Below are positions 1 through 10,870 of a stretch of 64,000 nucleotides of DNA, piece after piece. The stretch is taken from contig JAWQUS010000008.1 of NCBI GenBank assembly GCA_036365455.1, forward strand, positions 15,917,501-15,981,500. The letters run 5' to 3'. Position numbers and translations under genes: made by a program. The notes under the pieces were generated by a model, which worked only from the letters and a program-made list of their open reading frames with translations, was not told where the DNA came from and did not search any database. This DNA comes from Macrosoma leucophasiata. Lineage: Eukaryota; Arthropoda; Insecta; Lepidoptera; Hedylidae. Each line of letters opens with the position of its first letter. Position 1 is the stretch's first letter.

Positions 1-1179
1 CGTGGAAGATATGTTTATTATTAGTTGATTATTTTAGTTGTAAACACATTATTTGGAGATAAAACAAAAAATAAAGTTATAGTTAACCTTAAACACATTC
101 ATTATTTAATGTGTACTTTTTCTTGTTTTAAATAAGTATGGCATATACATATAATATATCAAATGTGGACCATGCAACCTAACACGTAACTTTTAAATTC
201 GCGACTACTGTAGGGTTAAGTTATGCGATGTGGCCTACAAACTTCGTCACTGTGGCTCTACCAATAATAAAAGTTAGTCGTATATAGGCTATTCAATTTC
301 GCACACAATTCCAGGCATTACTAATTCATCGACTTAATACAATCCAAAACAGTAATTTCATAATTCCAAGGTGAAATAATTCCTAAATAATAATTCATTA
401 ATTAATGTTAATGTACCCATAGAGGCCACAGAATATCGTAACATGATTCGCTGAATCATGTTTCGCAAATACATTACTGTATAATCTGTCTCTGGTCGAA
501 TAATCATGTTCTATGTAATACGAAGCCCGCCGCATTCTCTAACAAGATCCCGGTCGGGGGGAGTCGGGGATCAAGGAATATGATTACAGAGCAAGAAAAA
601 CGATACAAACGAAATTAAAATATTTTAGTGCTTTTAACAGCCTCTGCGGCTTAATATTGATTTTTTCAAAGTGTTTGTCTCATTTTCCTAAGGAATGCGA
701 GGGCTTTAAAGGTAAAGTTTCATATTCAATTTCGGGGCTGGAGAAATAACTTGAACTTATTGGAAATACTATGGAGAAGATTGCCAGTTGCACCCTGAGA
801 AGATTTTTGCACCCTAAATGCACCATTGGATTTTTGCAATGTGGCCGATGATGATAAACGATAGAGTAAAAAAAAATGGATCCTCGTGCTACAAAACTAT
901 ATTGCACTCACATTACTTGCTTTTCAAAGTGTGTGTTAATTACGTTGCACATTGTATAGTACTTTTCTTTAGGCACTCTAAACGAGTGCTACCAGCATGT
1001 TAAGGGGTATTAAATTAATTAAATTCAGAGATTTCAATTTTGCCACTTGCCACACTTTAAGTAGATATAAGCTCTTATGCCTCTATGCTGAACGTCAAAG
1101 GGCCACTGAGTACGAAAATGAGGAACACTTTCATTTAAATACAAATACAAGCCGTCCGTCACGCAGATCATGGGTGTTG
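1..1179. other. Gene-free AT-rich stretch
   Basis: I see no supportable gene, RNA or repeat boundary here. The DNA is AT-rich except for a short GC-rich patch near 525-560. Short reading frames are present but show no recognisable protein character. Confidence 0.5.
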
Positions 1180-2158
1180 CGGATGGGATGTGTCAAAATT
1201 TGCTCTGTATATACATGGTATCCTAGATATTCTATTTCTGATTTTCCCAGGTCACATTTCGCCAAGTTGATCGTGACACCGTAAGGCGATTGAAAACTAT
1301 TTCCAGGTGTTTTCTGTGAACAGATTCTGAGTCGGAGAAAATAATGGTATCATCGACAAAATTGAATAAAAAATCTAGGTCTTGAAATACAACATGGTTC
1401 ATAAATCGCTGGAAGGTTTGTGCTGCGTTCCGTAAGCCGAATGTCATTCGTGGAAACTCGAAAAGTCCAAAAGGTGTTGTACTGGCGGTTTTCTCAATGT
1501 CTTCGGGAGCAATTTGAATGAAATGGTAAGCGCGGTGTAAATCAATACGTGAAAATATTTTCTTTCCAGCAAGCAGGTATGTAAAATCGTGAATTCGTGG
1601 TATGGGATATCTGTCGGGTTTAGTAATTCCGTTCAAGCTGCGATAATCACCACAAGGTCGTAATTCACCGTTCTTCTTTGTAACAACATGCAGCGGACTA
1701 GACCAACAGCTCTTGGAAGGTCTACATATGCCAATTTGATGCATGTATTCGAATTCCTTCTTGACTTGCAGATATTTGGCGGGAGGGAGTGGACGAGCGC
1801 GAGCAAATACGGGTGAGCCAGTAGTTTCAATATGATGCATGACGTTATATTTGGGAGCATCTTTGTAGCAAATTGGTTTTGTGATGTCAGGATACGCTGA
1901 TAATAAGTCATAGTACGGACTTGTGACGTCGATGGTTTTTATGGTATCGGTGCACTGGACTAGAGATCCGACAACGTTAAGAGTTGTCACGGAATCTATT
2001 AGTTTTCTTCTGTTGACATCCACCAAGAGTTTGTAGTGTAGTGACTTAAAAAATCTGCACCAAGGATGGGTTGCTTGACATCCGCAATTACAAAAGTCCA
2101 AGAATAAGCACGTCGTAAATTTTAATTTAACACTAACTTTTTGGTTCCGTATGTCCAT
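1180..2158 (-). pseudogene. Ty3/gypsy reverse transcriptase fragment
   Basis: The frame 2158-1232 covers most of a Ty3/gypsy RT. In order it shows the linker [16 protein letters not shown], the basic [20 protein letters not shown] block, [15 protein letters not shown] carrying the first catalytic Asp, [20 protein letters not shown], and the catalytic box FVDD in place of the common YVDD. The metal-binding Asp residues are kept. Near 1286 the frame shifts, and homologous sequence (cysteine-containing LAKC...[10 protein letters not shown] type) continues to about 1180 in another frame. RNase H and integrase are absent. The N-terminal linker also contains a shift near 2040, apparently from a small CACTAC duplication. 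Confidence 0.85.
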
Positions 2159-2346
2159 ATCACACTTCCGTTCGCAGCATACAAATTATAATTATCACAC
2201 ACTTTATTGTTGTAAGGTATCTTAGCTATAGGTATCACGGAAACGTTCGCTCCAGTATCCACCAAAAAACGTAGACCACTGCTGAAGTCGGTCACGCACA
2301 GGCGGTGAGATGGCGAAATGGTGCAGACATCCGCCGTTGACTGCAC
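2122..2346 (-). pseudogene. Retrotransposon aspartic protease fragment
   Basis: The segment contains FLVDTGANVSVIP at about residues 28-40, the DTGA active-site loop of retropepsin-like proteases followed by the usual hydrophobic strand. Further on it has NGSVIWTYG, matching the flap/strand region of gypsy proteases. In an intact element it would cut the Gag-Pol polyprotein as a dimer. The frame ends at 2122; protease-to-RT linker sequence continues in another frame to about 2045, so at least one frameshift separates it from the reverse transcriptase. Confidence 0.75.
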
Positions 2347-2351
2347 CGAAT

Positions 2352-2756
2352 TTAGTTTTCCGGGTTCATTTTATTCCACGCACACGGTTCTGAGCATTTG
2401 TTAGCTCTATGGCGAAAACGAGAGTGGTAAAAACATAATGGGCCGGGCGATGAGTGACGACGGGTTGCATTCCGGCCACGGGAGTTCGAGCGATAGCGAT
2501 TGTGATTGCTATGAGTTCGATTCCTTTGTATAAATCTTTCTTTTTGCAATTCGCCAATTAATAAGGTCAGCTGTGTAATTTGCGCTTGTAACATAGAAAT
2601 TTCATCGAATCGCTTGCGTGGCACTGGTGATGTTGCTAGCTGAGAGATCATGTTGGCGGTGATACCTTCAGCAGTCATGTCGACGTGTCTTCTTGGTTTG
2701 CTGAGTCGCTGGAAGTTGCGGTGCACGTCACGTTTTTTGCAGTCGGGACTTGTCAC
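2352..2756 (-). pseudogene. gag C-terminal fragment (Ty3/gypsy)
   Basis: About 134 codons of an Arg/Ser/His-rich polypeptide. Near its C terminus is a Cys/His cluster (CFYHSRFRHRANKCSEPC) typical of the nucleocapsid end of insect gypsy-type gag proteins. A hydrophobic and Gln-rich stretch at about residues 50-70 may be the end of the capsid region. The N-terminal capsid is missing or replaced by low-complexity leader. The frame closes just before the protease fragment at 2346, which is in another frame. Nucleic-acid binding is inferred from the family; this copy is not expected to function. Confidence 0.7.
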
Positions 2757-2764
2757 GTTAGGTA

Positions 2765-3000
2765 TTGCACGCGAATTTTGCAGTCCGATTTTTGCAGCAC
2801 AGTTTTTGCAGTCGCGAATTTGCAGTCGTTGGTTTTTGCAACACAGTTATCACGTCGGTTGTTTGCAGCACGATTATCAAGTCAATTTTTTCACACACGT
2901 CGAATTTTTGCAGCACGGTTTTTCGCAATCACGCCGTTTTTTTTTTATCACGTCGTTTTTTGTTTTTTGCAACACGATTATCACGTCGGTGTTACCAATT
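2765..3000 (-). repeat. Low-complexity leader of the gypsy element
   Basis: Upstream of gag the sequence is built from imperfect repeats of a motif like CGTGATAATCGTGYTGCAA (minus strand), with variable A runs. It sits between the putative LTR remnant and gag, where a primer-binding site and leader would be. Probably an internally expanded 5' leader. Confidence 0.5.
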
Positions 3001-3008
3001 TGCCGGGT

Positions 3009-3124
3009 TGTGGCAATAGATTAATAAGCGTGTGTTGTATGTGTGTAGCAGGACGATGATTATAATAAAACGAATATCTGACTGACGGTGCTGTATATTG
3101 GTTAAGTATAGACGGGCGGTTACA
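3009..3124 (-). repeat. Possible LTR remnant
   Basis: On the minus strand this begins TGTAACCGCC and ends CCACA, and is followed by a leader-like segment containing TTGGTAACACCGACG. The position fits a 5' LTR plus primer-binding region, but no second LTR is present to confirm the boundaries. Confidence 0.3.
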
Positions 3125-5549
3125 CTGTGTTCACGACTATGTTCGGATAGCGACTCTGAGCGACTGTGGTTTCAAGGGTTTCTTATGCGTAACTAAAAGC
3201 TAAAACAATGATTACTTTATGTGACGCTAATGCAAGGATCGGCACAGTTGTACCACCGATATGATAGACTTTACAGTTTATACAATATCGTTAAGATGTC
3301 GCTGTTCCCTTAATAATTGTAATATTTATTTTTTGCATAGCACATGCATTACTAAGTTATTATTATTGTAAACTTGCGAGAACGCCATAACAGCTCATAC
3401 AATTTTGTACGAACTTTTATCGTCACATTATGAGAACACTAATATGATATGAACGCGAGTGCCCAATAAATGTTTTGGTAAATACTACGTTTTTATATGC
3501 GCCTAGTTCTGATAACGAAAGTTTGTAAACACTTTTGTTTGTAAAAGTTGTAGTATTTACGCGAAAACTTTGATAATGTCGGTTCGCTTTGTCCAATATT
3601 TTGTTTTGTCACAACTTTTTGAATTTTTCTTATATTATTGTTATGATGTACGTATATAAATGTTTATTATACATACATAATTACATACAGGTATCTAATT
3701 TACATTTTTCGGACTATAATCTCAAATAGAAATGACAAAGCCAGAAATTATATAGAACTTTGACCCACTTGAAAACAGTTATTTACCAGCACGGCAAATA
3801 CCTCTTTTTGCTGAGATTTAATCACTGATTACTTACACACACATTTAAGCACTTTTAAACTTGTAGTTTGTGTGTAAACTTAAGACATGTCGTGCATGGC
3901 ACGGCCGCAGTAATACACATTTGGTAAAGTACACACAGTAAGGCAAAAGACATGGTCCATACAGCCTGGAAGTATAAAATCATTCTGATTTCTGTCAAAC
4001 TTTACGTTGAGTATAAATAAAGTATTTTATATTTAAAGAACAGTTCTTTGATATAAGTACCTAGGTTTGTTGTTGCTATTTTATTTAAGTACAATCGTTT
4101 TTCGGGTAGATCGAAAATCTATGACAGTAGAAATATTGACCGATACCTACATTGTCAACGTTTCAATAGTAAAAACAGCGTTTGTAATTATTAAAAAATA
4201 ATGTTTATATTAATTACACATACGAAAATAATATGTTTGGATTAAAACTAACTTTGAGTGATTAAAACTTGAGTTAGAACGTTTTAAAGTACTTTATTGT
4301 TATTTTGAGTAACGCAATTGATTGCGATTCTAATTAGGAACAAGCATATTCAAGACTTTTTTAACGTAATTATTAACCTCAAGTTACACAGAAAAAAGAT
4401 CTATTAACTAAGAATTCTATTTTCATAACATAGTTTTTCTTTAATTTACATTTCGTGTAAATGGTGGGTCACAATCTGTCATTGTCATTTCAAGACTTTA
4501 TAGTTAAGTAATTATCCTTTTTAGCGCCGTGAACCCGTGACACATTTCTTTTTGCCTCACAAGTAGCAAAGCCTCTGTACTGGAATCTATAGTTTTTCAT
4601 AGAAATCTATGCCCTATAGTAAATCCATAAACGTCAGTAAATCTTCTTCTTCTTCATTGAATAAAAACATGGTTGGAACAATGTTCAAGTATTTACATTA
4701 AACATTATTTAGCCCTGACTTAGATCGAGTGTTACGCCAACCTTTTAATTATATTAAGTAACACTTTAATCTTATTTATTGTGTTCAATGAAACGATCAT
4801 TCGTCACCAGCAATTACCTACTTTAAAAAGTTGTGTTACAACCATTTCGTGAAAAAGAGTCTCTATTTAGATGTAAACTTACATAACAAAATATTTAAAA
4901 CAAGTTTCCATGCCTTGAGCTAAATCTGTATTCGTCTAGATATGCAAAGTTTACTTGAATCTATTGTTTGTAATACGTCCGACTTCACCGAATAAAATAC
5001 AAGTCTTCGTCTGCAAACGCATATTGAATTAAAACAAAAGCTCATTTCCTACACCTAGGCAAACTTGCAAACAAAAGCTAGTTTCAACGCTGATCTATTT
5101 CAATGGAAGAACTCGTGGGCGGGCAGTGTCGCATCACATTACCTCGGCTGACTTCTGGCGACATTATTGTGTAGTCATGTCTGATCCCTTAATTAACGAC
5201 ACAAAGGCTTAATATCTTATGACATAAGCGTGGGAATAGCTGTGTCATAAAATGATTGTGGCTCAGAAAATTGGGTTAAAAAAATATGTACCGCAACGAT
5301 ATTTTAATTTGCACTGTGACTGTATATTTGGATGTTATAAAGCAGGAGTTCCCAACTAGGAGGACGCGCCTCCCAAGGGGGTGTAGAGATGTAAAACGGA
5401 GCGAAAACCTATATGATTTAGATAGATAAGGATAATAATCCTACTAAAAAACTACAATATGACATTAAGTTATTCTCTCGCCCTTTTTTCTAAATCTGAC
5501 GCGACGCCATCAATAGGAATTTAAACAAGGTAGTAGGGTTTTGTCAAAG
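3125..5549. other. Gene-free AT-rich intergenic region
   Basis: No coding region, RNA gene or repeat shared with the rest of the window was recognised. A small self-complementary motif lies near 4585-4620. Confidence 0.45.
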
Positions 5550-5553
5550 TTTT

Positions 5554-6126
5554 TATGTATACCTGGGACAAACGGTCCAGTTAGGTCAGTCCAACTTCGA
5601 GAAAGAGGTCAATCGCTGAATCCAACTTGGTTGGGCAGCGTTCGGGAAGCTACGGTACATCTTCTCATCCGACTTACCGCAGTGTCTCAAGAAAAAGGTC
5701 TTTAACCAGTGTGCGTTGCCAGTGATAACTTATGGGACAGAAACGTGGTCGCTCACTATGGGCCTCACAAGAAGGCTCAAGGTCACTCAGAGAGCAATGG
5801 AGAGAGCTATGCTTGCAGTTTCTCTGCGAGATCGAATCAGAAATGAGGAGATCCGCATGAGAACCAAAGTAACCGACATAGCTCACCGAATAGCGAGACT
5901 CAAGTGGCAGTGGGCAGGGCACATAGCTCGACGAACTGACGGCCGTTGGGGCAGAGCAGTTCTCGAGTGGCGACCGCGTACCGGACACAATATGGACCGA
6001 CGACCTGGTGAAGGTCGCGGGCAATCGCTGGATGAGGGCGGCCCAGGACCGTTCGTTGTGGCATTATTTGGGGGAGGCCTTTGTTCAGCAGTGGACGTCT
6101 TTTGGCTGAAATGATGATGATGATGA
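5554..6126 (+). pseudogene. RTE-type non-LTR retrotransposon, 3' end
   Basis: This is the C-terminal end of an RTE-clade endonuclease/reverse-transcriptase protein. The conserved blocks are YVYLGQ (5554), VITYGTETWSL (5719), the run of Arg/Glu residues MERAMLAVSLRDRIRNEEIR, and RIARLKWQWAGHIAR. The copy is 5'-truncated. A TGA at 5617-5619 lies in frame, and a frameshift near 5990 moves the last block (WMRAAQDRS...AFVQQWTSFG) into another frame, which stops at 6107-6109. An (ATG)n-like tail to 6126 is typical of RTE 3' ends. It would have catalysed target-primed reverse transcription; this copy is dead. Confidence 0.85.
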
Positions 6127-6461
6127 GTAGGGAACCCAGTTTGTAGTGGTGGCATGATTATATTACTTATAGTCCAGGGTGTTTCAACAAAAGAAAGATA
6201 AGGAAACCCTGCTATAAAGCATTTTACGTATCATATAGCGTTCATTGATGACAACGAGTCGACGTAAATCAAACTGAGGCAGGCCGTCTATTGCAATTAT
6301 AATAAAAAAAACCGGTCAAGTGCATGTCGGGCCACGCGCAGTGTAGGGTTCCGTAGTTACAGAGTAAAAGATGTAATGAAAAAAATTACAAATATTTTGT
6401 ATGGACTTGTTCGAAATTTTCGAGTAAAGTACATTTGATCGACTATTACTCGCAAACTTGC

Positions 6462-6516
6462 AAGGAAAACTATCACACTTAAGTTGGCCTTCAACTTAAG
6501 TGTGATAGTTTTCCTT
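6462..6516. repeat. Perfect 25-base inverted duplication
   Basis: Arms 6462-6486 and 6492-6516 are exact reverse complements around a 5-base loop. The paralogous repeat at 62115-62700 has only one arm (near 62485-62515), so the second arm is an addition in this copy. Confidence 0.9.
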
Positions 6517-6780
6517 TTAATTTCGTCTTAAGTAGCTACTATTGGCGTAACGTTTGAATTTCTAACAACAACCGTTTAGTCTGTAAGGGGGGGACACTTG
6601 GGTCTAACGAAAATTTGCACTTTAAAGCTTAATAAGTCACGAACAGTTAACTAAATCGAAAAATGATGTTCAAACACCCATACTATTTTATAAAGACCTA
6701 ACCAACGATACTACACACTATATGGAAATCGAAAAAAAAAAATATCCTCGACTTACATGTAGGCGAGGTTACCCTAAATA

Positions 6781-8028
6781 TTAGGTTGGGGAAAAAGTTT
6801 CTTCGCATTGTTTGAGAAAATTCAAAACAATATGTATGTACCATTTTGTTCAATAACCTTTTGCCATCTTGTAGGTAGGGACATGATCCCATTGCTATAA
6901 ACATTTTGGGACTTCTCATCAAAATACCGCAAGTGGATTTGGCAGTCCTCTCGTGATGTTAACCTAACATTGCATAAAGAATTCCGAAGAGACCGAAACA
7001 GGTGGAAATCTGAAGGTGCAAGGTCAGGACTATACGGCGGATGCATTAACACCTCCCAGCCAAACTCTCTTAATTTTTGCTGAGTGGCTATAGATGTGTG
7101 AGGTCTAGCGTTATCATGACGAAACACCACACCCCTTCTGTTGATCAATTCCGGCTGCTTCCTCTCAACTTCTTGCTTTAATCTCATCAGTTGTTCGCAG
7201 TAGAGTTCAGAATCGATAGTCCTGCCTGGTGGTAATAGCTCATAATGAATAATGCCCTTCCAATCCCACCACACACACAACATCACCTTATTCCGAGTTA
7301 ACACGGGTTTCGCCACAGTCTGTGAAGCCTGACCGGCCTTTGACCACGACCTTTTTCGCACGTTCTTGTCGTACGTGATCCACTTTTCATCACCAGTTAT
7401 CAGCTTCTTCAAAAATGATTCGGTTTCATTACGTCGTAATAAAGAATCACAAATGAGTACACGGTTCATTCGGTTTCTTTCAGTGAGCTCGTGAGGTACC
7501 CAAATATCGAGCTTTTTTTTGTACCCAGCTTTTTTCAAATGCGCCAAAACTGTTTTGTGATCAATTTTCAGTTCTTCAGTTACGTCGTAACTACTGATAT
7601 GTCGATCTTGCTCCACTTTTTCAAAAATGGCATCCATTTTATCCATAATAGGGCGACCAGAGTGTGGTGCATCTTTGACATCAAAATTTCCGAATTAAAA
7701 ACGCTTAAACCAAATTTGTGCTACTCTCACAGACACTGCAGTAGGTCCATAAACATCGCAAATGTTTTTCGCGGCTTGCGTTGCATTTTTACCTTTTATG
7801 TAGTAAAATTTTAAAATGTATCGAATTTCTTCATTAGATTCACTCATCTTGACAGTACGAAAAACAAATGAAAATCACACATTTGCCTAATTTGAATTTG
7901 GAATTATGTTCTTTAAAATTTTAACTTTCAATGATACCAAAACCAGCCAGATACAAATACTACAGGCAAAAAGAATTTATTACAAGTTCATACATACTAT
8001 AATGCGAAAAGACTTTTTCCCCAACCTA
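6781..8028 (-). mobile_element. Mariner DNA transposon, nearly intact
   Basis: Terminal inverted repeats of about 28 bases, TTAGGTTGGGGAAAAAGT at the left (6781) and its reverse complement ending ACTTTTTCCCCAACCTA at the right (8028), bound a 1.25-kb element, the normal mariner size. It holds one transposase gene on the minus strand. The insertion sits in a TA-containing site of a family E repeat; the empty site is visible in the copy at 62115-62700. The TTAGGTTG-type ends and the protein resemble the cecropia/mellifera groups. The right end has lost or changed its last base or two, so the TA duplication is not perfect. Confidence 0.93.
6822..7847 (-). pseudogene. Mariner transposase with one premature stop
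   Basis: The frame starts at the ATG at 7847-7845 and runs 342 codons to TGA at 6824-6822, the usual mariner length. The only break I see is a TAA at 7697-7695 (codon 51), within the N-terminal helix-turn-helix region. The C-terminal part alone (from 7646) is open for 274 codons. The catalytic triad is visible: Asp in GDEKW (about residue 153), Asp in RHDNARPH (about 245) and Asp in YSPDLAPSD (about 280). The last two are separated by 34 residues, the DD34D signature of mariner. WVPHEL, conserved before the catalytic core, is also present. The product would bind the TIRs and cut and paste the element at TA sites; the stop should inactivate this copy. Confidence 0.93.
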
Positions 8029-8204
8029 TTTTTTTTTTCATGTTTTTATTCTACCGCTTTGTCGGCTTAATTAAGATGTATACTTGTACCAAATTTCAAG
8101 TCTCTAGTACTTATAGTTTTTGCGCTAAACCGCGGACGGACAGACAGACAGACGGACATGGCGATACTATAAGGGTTCCTTGTTTACTACGGAACCCTAA
8201 AAAG

Positions 8205-8747
8205 TAGTCAACATTGTTATTGCTGTCAATTTTGCACGTCAATTTGTACACCTTAATTACGTATTTTGTTGTTAGGAGTTTTTAAAATTAAACATTGAAT
8301 ACGAAATACTCTCGTCGCCAATCCAGTAACATACAATAAGCATTAAATATATCCCAATAAAAATGTAATGATTTTAACGTATATTTGAAAAGTGCGCCAA
8401 GTTTAGTACAGTGTCAGCATCTCTGATAAAAGGCATGAGATCTGAAAGGGTGCCAAGTCCAATGTTATAATTCTATAAAAATTTGCAAAGTGGAATAGAA
8501 GTACATATCACCTTCTAACTGAAAATTGTTTTTTTTTTAATTTCGTGCTGCAAATCATGATATGAGTTCAAAACGTTTGTATAAATCTTGTTAATGTCAA
8601 TTAACATTTAAAGGACTACTGCTACTGAACGGCTACTGAATATTACTACTAAATGGTGGCACTTATAAAGGAAAGGTATCGGTAATGTTGTATTGTTGTT
8701 TTATTTATAAATAGACTATTCGTTGGCTTAGGGACGTGACCATCCCA
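8205..8747. other. Gene-free stretch
   Basis: AT-rich sequence with no recognised gene. Its right edge (about 8725-8757) resembles the start of the repeat at 17380-17410, which the next MITE appears to have split. Confidence 0.4.
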
Positions 8748-9102
8748 CCGACCACTGAGTCATCTCGCACGACAAAAAGTCGCACGATCGGGCGACTTAG
8801 CACCTTTTGAATTTACTTAATATTTCTGTCGTCAACTCGCACGCTCATACAAAGTACAGCCAGGTAAATAAATATTAAATTAAGTTTTAGAAACGACATT
8901 GCTACTGTAACTGACTAACTACTGTTGTTTTATTATATCTAAGACAGATTAATACATAAAAATAAAAAAATAAAAAATATTTGACCCTCCCAATTTCGTG
9001 GTCGGGCGAGTTGACGATAGAAATATTTAAATTCAAAAGGTGTCAAGTCACCCGATCGTGCGAACTTTTGTCGTGCGAGATAACGAATAACCCCGACCAC
9101 TG
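8748..9102. mobile_element. Fold-back MITE with 10-base flanking repeats
   Basis: The direct repeat CCGACCACTG (8748-8757 and 9093-9102) flanks a 335-base non-coding element. Its arms of roughly 85-90 bases are inverted repeats of each other and include ATCTCGCACGAC and CGCACGATCGGG. A 9-10-base target duplication with long TIRs resembles Mutator-like MITEs; that assignment is inference. No coding potential. Confidence 0.75.
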
Positions 9103-9245
9103 GAAAAAAGTTCTTTCCCTAAGGCAAACACACAACCGAACAATGACGCCAAACTATTCTAATAGAGCCTTAGTGAATGACAACGTAAAACAGGCAGCTT
9201 CAAATTTTCTGATATACAAATCGTGTTGGTTTCAACATGTGGCAT
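9093..9245. repeat. Repeat family K fragment
   Basis: Diverged match to 17440-17530: both have CCACTGGAA followed by an AAC-GAACAATG-CG-CAAAC-ATT--AATAG pattern. The MITE at 8758-9092 apparently inserted near its start. Confidence 0.45.
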
Positions 9246-9620
9246 AGGAAATCATCAAAATATTTTTTTACAATCCATGACATTTACTCTCTGGTGGCGC
9301 AATTATTATTATATAACAATCTATTAAACACTCACCCAGATATTGTTTTATTTGATGAAAGGTTATAAAGGACGATAAAAGCTACAGTTAACAGATGAAT
9401 GTGAAGTGTAGAAAGTGAAATACAAAACTTCTCAATTTGTCCATTTGAATACATCTCTTCGTATGAGCGTGTAACGAATTATATTTCATAGTGGAAAAGA
9501 AACGCTTTTTTTTGTGTCGACGCGATCGTGTTACTTATGAAATGTTTAAATTCATTCCAGATTCGTTTTGTTACTTGTCCGTATCGTTCCGGGACATCAT
9601 TATGGCAAAATATAAAATAA
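9246..9620. other. Gene-free stretch
   Basis: AT-rich, nothing recognised. Small open frames near 9491-9682 run into the Helitron-like element and look spurious. Confidence 0.4.
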
Positions 9621-9847
9621 CTAGCGGCTCGCCCCGACTACACGCGGTTGGAATGTTACCTACTCTCTCCTATTCATCTTAGCGATGATGAATAGGAGAG
9701 GGTAGGATGATGTTATATAACTTAAAGCCTTCCTTGATAAATGGGCTATCTAACAATGAAATAATTTTCAAATCGGACAAGTAGTTCCTGAGATTAGCGC
9801 GTTCAAGCAAACAAACAAACTCTTCAGCTTTATAATATTAGTATAGA
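9621..9847 (-). mobile_element. Short Helitron-like element (TC...CTAG)
   Basis: On the minus strand the element starts TCTATACTAATATTATAAAG and ends GGGGCGAGCCGCTAG, and it sits between A and T as Helitrons do. It contains GAACGCGCTAATCTC and related blocks shared with the copies at 29605-29736 and 45190-45414. Non-autonomous and non-coding. It includes an inverted duplication at 9665-9700 (13-base arms, extendable with mismatches). Confidence 0.65.
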
Positions 9848-10119
9848 TTAAGGAGTGATAGCCGATTTCTATTTTAAGGATTTCAGTATTTTTTACTTAC
9901 ATAAGGTTTCAGTATTAATTTTCTTAATCTGTCCTTTCCAGGTGACTTTAGAGTAATTTTAATGAAAGACGTAATCTCTTTTTCGTCCGTCGCATTTCTA
10001 TACTTAGGTGTCACATCGCCCATTTTGGACGAGTGAGAGAATCTTGCATGTGTCGCTTCGCTCATATTGGATGACTGACATAGTGTCGTATTATAATGCG
10101 ATTTTGTTATAATAATAGT

Positions 10120-10312
10120 AGCTGTCCCAGCGGTCTTCGTATTGCCTCACAAGGAAATAATGTGTCAAAGGTTTGATATACATATACGGACTATTTGTAT
10201 GGGAAAATGAAATTGTGGTTTTTACTATTCCTCTTCAATTTCTTCATATTTTCTTGCCTTTTAAACTTCCCTGGACTTCCAAAAATCATTCAAAACCAAA
10301 GTCAGCTAGTCA
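10120..10312. repeat. Probable dispersed repeat piece
   Basis: Starts TAGCTGTCCCAGCGGTCTTC and ends near CAGCTAGT. This wording resembles ends of common insect repeats from general knowledge, but I found no second copy in this window. Confidence 0.35.
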
Positions 10313-10315
10313 TGC

Positions 10316-10357
10316 AATAAAATTCAACAGATTTTGAATAATCTGTTGAATTTTATT
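10316..10357. repeat. Perfect 18-base inverted repeat
   Basis: Arms 10316-10333 and 10340-10357 are exact reverse complements with a 6-base loop. No downstream T run or gene makes a terminator role likely. Confidence 0.85.
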
Positions 10358-10699
10358 TATATATAGTTTGCTTTATGCTAAGCTTTTGCGAGAATTTTAC
10401 GGAATTGTACGAAATTTTGCTTGTATGGAACACAATGAAAATATGAGACAAAATTATTCTACATACAATATAAAAGTAATAAAGCGGGTAAAAACTATAG
10501 TGAACGCACAAATAATAAAACCGACATTTTTCAGTAAGCTCGATTTTATGGAATATGCCGACAGGATAACGACATTTCCCGCGTCCCGTCCCAGGTATTT
10601 CATAAAAACAACCCTGAAACTGTAGTAAATAAAATCTTTTACGGCTAAAACAAGTTTGTAGGTGACCGAATGGGGCATTTTGATAATTGGATTAGGTAT

Positions 10700-10868
10700 G
10701 TATGTACGGCCCTGTAATTTCCGGCACAGGGCCGTAACACCTTAGGCCTCAGGAGTGGTAACGCATCTGCACTTTGACCTTGGTCTTTGTATGGGTGTCT
10801 ATAGGCTGCAGTCATCACTTAACATCAATGTGAACTGAATGCTTGTTTGCCACTTTCATTACATAAAA
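10700..10868 (-). repeat. Dispersed repeat family C, truncated copy
   Basis: Contains the family landmarks GGCCCTGTAATTTCCGGCAC, GGAGTGGTAACGCATCTGCA, and the end block TGCTTGTTTGCCACTTTCAT followed by an A-rich tail. Full copies of about 285 bases are at 15010-15293, 30661-30948 and 46274-46565. Confidence 0.8.
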
Positions 10869-10870
10869 AA

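Larger units (their letters stand above)
1180..3124 (-). mobile_element. Ty3/gypsy LTR retrotransposon fragment, degenerate
   Basis: Read on the minus strand, this has the order leader, gag C-terminal part, aspartic protease, reverse transcriptase, which is the Ty3/gypsy (Metaviridae-type) order. No RNase H, integrase, env or 3' LTR follows; recognisable pol homology fades near 1180. The coding parts lie in different frames, so the copy is dead: shifts are visible near 2350, 2130-2040 and 1286. A TG...CA segment at 3009-3124 may be a remnant of the upstream LTR. This is an ordinary decayed retrotransposon copy, truncated at its 3' side. Confidence 0.85.
6304..8204 (+). repeat. Dispersed lepidopteran repeat (family E), split by mariner
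   Basis: The outer parts (6304-6780 and 8029-8204) together match, in reverse orientation, the uninterrupted copy at 62115-62700. The ends carry a short inverted match, AGGGTTCCGTAGT near 6342 and ACTACGGAACCCT near 8188. The mariner sits where the other copy is continuous. Relative to that copy there is also an inserted inverted arm at 6462-6486. The family is non-coding and I cannot assign it to a transposon class. Confidence 0.8.

Noticed and set aside
1180..3124. Complete endogenous gypsy-type element
   Set aside because: RNase H, integrase, env and a second LTR are missing, and the frames are broken.
10316..10357. Bacterial-type terminator hairpin
   Set aside because: Eukaryotic context, AT-rich stem, no gene upstream; grouped with the other inverted duplications.
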